Source: Salinibacterium sp. TMP30 (GTDB lineage Bacteria > Actinomycetota > Actinomycetes > Actinomycetales > Microbacteriaceae). Taken from it: a DNA stretch of 64,000 bases. The stretch is from the NCBI RefSeq assembly GCF_038397785.1, contig NZ_CP151642.1, forward strand, positions 496,001-560,000, read 5' to 3'. The notes beneath the pieces are model-generated. The model worked only from the letters and a program-made list of their open reading frames with translations. It was not told the origin of the DNA and ran no database searches. Positions within the stretch are counted from its first letter, which is position 1. Each line of letters begins with the position of its first letter. A program made the translations under genes and the position numbers. Of the stretch, positions 62,635 to 64,000 are shown piece by piece.

Positions 62635-63929
62635 AGTGCGCCTCTCTGTGTGCTCAGGCGTGCCTCAGTGAGCACAGCCGTGGACGGAAGAGCGTGGCCC
62701 ATACGGTCACGCTTAGTTTCGAGGTAACCCTCATTGTTTGCGCCTATGCCAACAACTAAGGGGACGAGGTCGGCGACGAGCACCCCCCGCTCCTCAAGCT
62801 GACGCTTCTTCTCCGGGTTGTTGCTGAGCAACCGTACCGACGAAATGCCCAGATCTTTGAGGATGCCAACAGCGGCACCATAGTCGCGAGAATCGACAGG
62901 CAAGCCCAAGGCCAGATTCGCATCGAGGGTGTCAAGCCCATCTTCCTGCAGGCGATACGCCCGCAGCTTGTTAACGAGCCCGATGCCGCGACCCTCATGG
63001 CCACGTAGATAAATAACGGCACCACCGTCACGCTGCACAGTCTCGAGCGCAGCATCGAGTTGGGGGCCACACTCACACTTGAGGGAGCCAAATGCTTCGC
63101 CCGTTAGGCACTCCGAATGCACACGCACGAGGGTGGGTTCATCACCGATGCGATCGAGTGTTCCCGGAGAAATGAGGGCAACATGGTCGGCACCGGTGGA
63201 GTTGTCACGGTACGCGCGCACCGTAAATGACCCATGCGTAGTGGGGATTGTGGTCTCAACCTCGAATGACACCCGAGCCATCTCCGGGACAGGCTCCATC
63301 GGTACAGCAATGGTGTCGCACCGGTACTCATCGAGCCAGTGCATCAGGTCAACAATGGTAATCACGAGCACGCCCTCGCGCGCGCCGAACTTGATCAGGT
63401 CGGGCAGACGCATCATCTCACCAGAGTCGTGCACGATCTCCGAAATTGCGGCGACCGGGCGCAGTCCCGCGAGTTTCATGAGATCGACGGATGCCTCGGT
63501 GTGGCCGTCACGCTCACGAACACCGCCATCGACCGCACGAAGCGGCAGGATGTGGCCTGGACGGTGGAGGCTTGCCGGCATCGACAGCGGGTCGGCGAGC
63601 ACCCGCAGGGTGTGGGCGCGATCGGCGGCACTGATGCCGGTGCTGAGGCGTGCCGCGGCATCCACCGACACTGTGTAGGCCGTGCCCCGGGGGTCCTCAT
63701 TGATGCTCACCATCGGGGGGAGAGCCAAAGCATCGGCGATCTCGTTGGTCATGGGAGCGCAAATGAACCCGGAGGAGTGGCGCACCATCCACGCAATCCA
63801 CTCCTGGCTGGCGAGTTCGGCCGAGATGATGACATCGCCCTCGTTCTCGCGACCCTCATCATCGGCGACGATAACGGGGCGACCCGCGCGCAACTCTTCG
63901 ATGGCTTCCGGGATAGTGGCCAGACTCAT
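62631..63929 (-). CDS. ribBA: DHBP synthase / GTP cyclohydrolase II fusion
   Basis: A bifunctional enzyme of 432 residues. The N-terminal DHBP synthase (about 1-200) has [19 protein letters not shown]-type acid residues and [10 protein letters not shown]. The C-terminal GTP cyclohydrolase II has the zinc site ([20 protein letters not shown], two Cys in CEC plus one) and [12 protein letters not shown]. It supplies both branches to lumazine synthase encoded next. Its start overlaps the ribE stop (TCATGA). Confidence 0.97.
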   Translation of the reverse strand: MSLATIPEAIEELRAGRPVIVADDEGRENEGDVIISAELASQEWIAWMVRHSSGFICAPMTNEIADALALPPMVSINEDPRGTAYTVSVDAAARLSTGISAADRAHTLRVLADPLSMPASLHRPGHILPLRAVDGGVRERDGHTEASVDLMKLAGLRPVAAISEIVHDSGEMMRLPDLIKFGAREGVLVITIVDLMHWLDEYRCDTIAVPMEPVPEMARVSFEVETTIPTTHGSFTVRAYRDNSTGADHVALISPGTLDRIGDEPTLVRVHSECLTGEAFGSLKCECGPQLDAALETVQRDGGAVIYLRGHEGRGIGLVNKLRAYRLQEDGLDTLDANLALGLPVDSRDYGAAVGILKDLGISSVRLLSNNPEKKRQLEERGVLVADLVPLVVGIGANNEGYLETKRDRMGHALPSTAVLTEARLSTQRGAL

Positions 63930-64000
63930 GACTCGGTCCTTTCATGACGTACAGTTGCGTCGGTGAACTCAGCCATCCGGGCCACATGGCGCGCCAGAAT
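63926..64000 (-). CDS. ribE: Riboflavin synthase alpha subunit, C-terminal end only
   Basis: Only the last 24 codons are in the window: ILARHVARMAEFTDATVRHE, then RTES and TGA. The ILARHVARM end matches the C-terminal helix of riboflavin synthase, and ribE-ribBA-ribH is the normal actinobacterial order. The rest of the gene, and any FMN riboswitch of the operon, lie beyond 64000. Confidence 0.8.
   Translation of the reverse strand: MLARHVARMAEFTDATVRHERTES

Overview
The window reads as chromosome from an actinobacterium of the Microbacteriaceae type (Salinibacterium/Rhodoglobus-like; genus not certain). Evidence: many GTG starts, an actinobacterial Tad pilus locus next to acs and topA, an aspartokinase with the corynebacterial-type internal start, a 6C RNA, a bacterial short SRP RNA, and many genes whose start codon lies six bases after a TANNNT -10 box (leaderless transcripts). 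No prophage, insertion sequence or CRISPR array was seen. Most of the window is core genome, with short accessory stretches.

Layout. 1-1250: L10 leader, rplJ, rplL, terminator. 1.5-5.6 kb: a LuxR/TPR regulator divergent from a repeat-built, sortase-anchored surface protein. 5.7-11.5 kb: transport block (ABC exporter, ArsR regulator with MFS pump, Bcr-type MFS) and a PAP2 phosphatase. 11.6-12.4 kb: a collapsed HerA-like ATPase pseudogene. 12.7-15.9 kb: sugar ABC importer without its ATPase. 16-17 kb: membrane protein, tRNA-Ser, SRP RNA. 17-25.7 kb: pta-ackA, dnaX-recR, lysC-asd. 25.7-28.6 kb: two SGNH lipoprotein-like paralogues and mqo. 28.7-31.8 kb: a three-gene sensor system (histidine kinase, degenerate kinase-like partner, response regulator) behind a perfect 19-bp palindrome. 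31.8-40.4 kb: tdk, tRNA-Pro, metallophosphoesterase, PASTA-type PBP, DUF4177, RidA, MurE-like ligase, acs. 40.5-47 kb: 6C RNA, tad genes, topA, tmk, then holB. 48.7-52 kb: two secreted alpha/beta hydrolases, tRNA-Thr. 52-58 kb: acyltransferase, a frame-broken gene, a c-di-GMP-I-type riboswitch on an SGNH-GAF gene, a CAP-domain protein, a PBP4-like protein with altered catalytic motifs, nicotinamidase. 58-64 kb: TrmH-type methyltransferase, ABC exporter, two DUF202 proteins and part of a riboflavin operon (ribH, ribBA, end of ribE).

Functional links. pta-ackA and acs together allow acetate production and reuse. lysC-asd open the aspartate pathway, and MurE, the PBP and the PBP4-like protein act on the cell wall. 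Several regulatory elements are visible in the DNA: an ArsR operator overlapping its own promoter, the sensor-system palindrome, the riboswitch and the 6C RNA. The least explained items are the riboswitch-controlled SGNH-GAF gene, the kinase/pseudokinase pair, the PBP4-like pseudoenzyme, and a strongly over-represented GGATGCC/GGCATCC word spread across the window.
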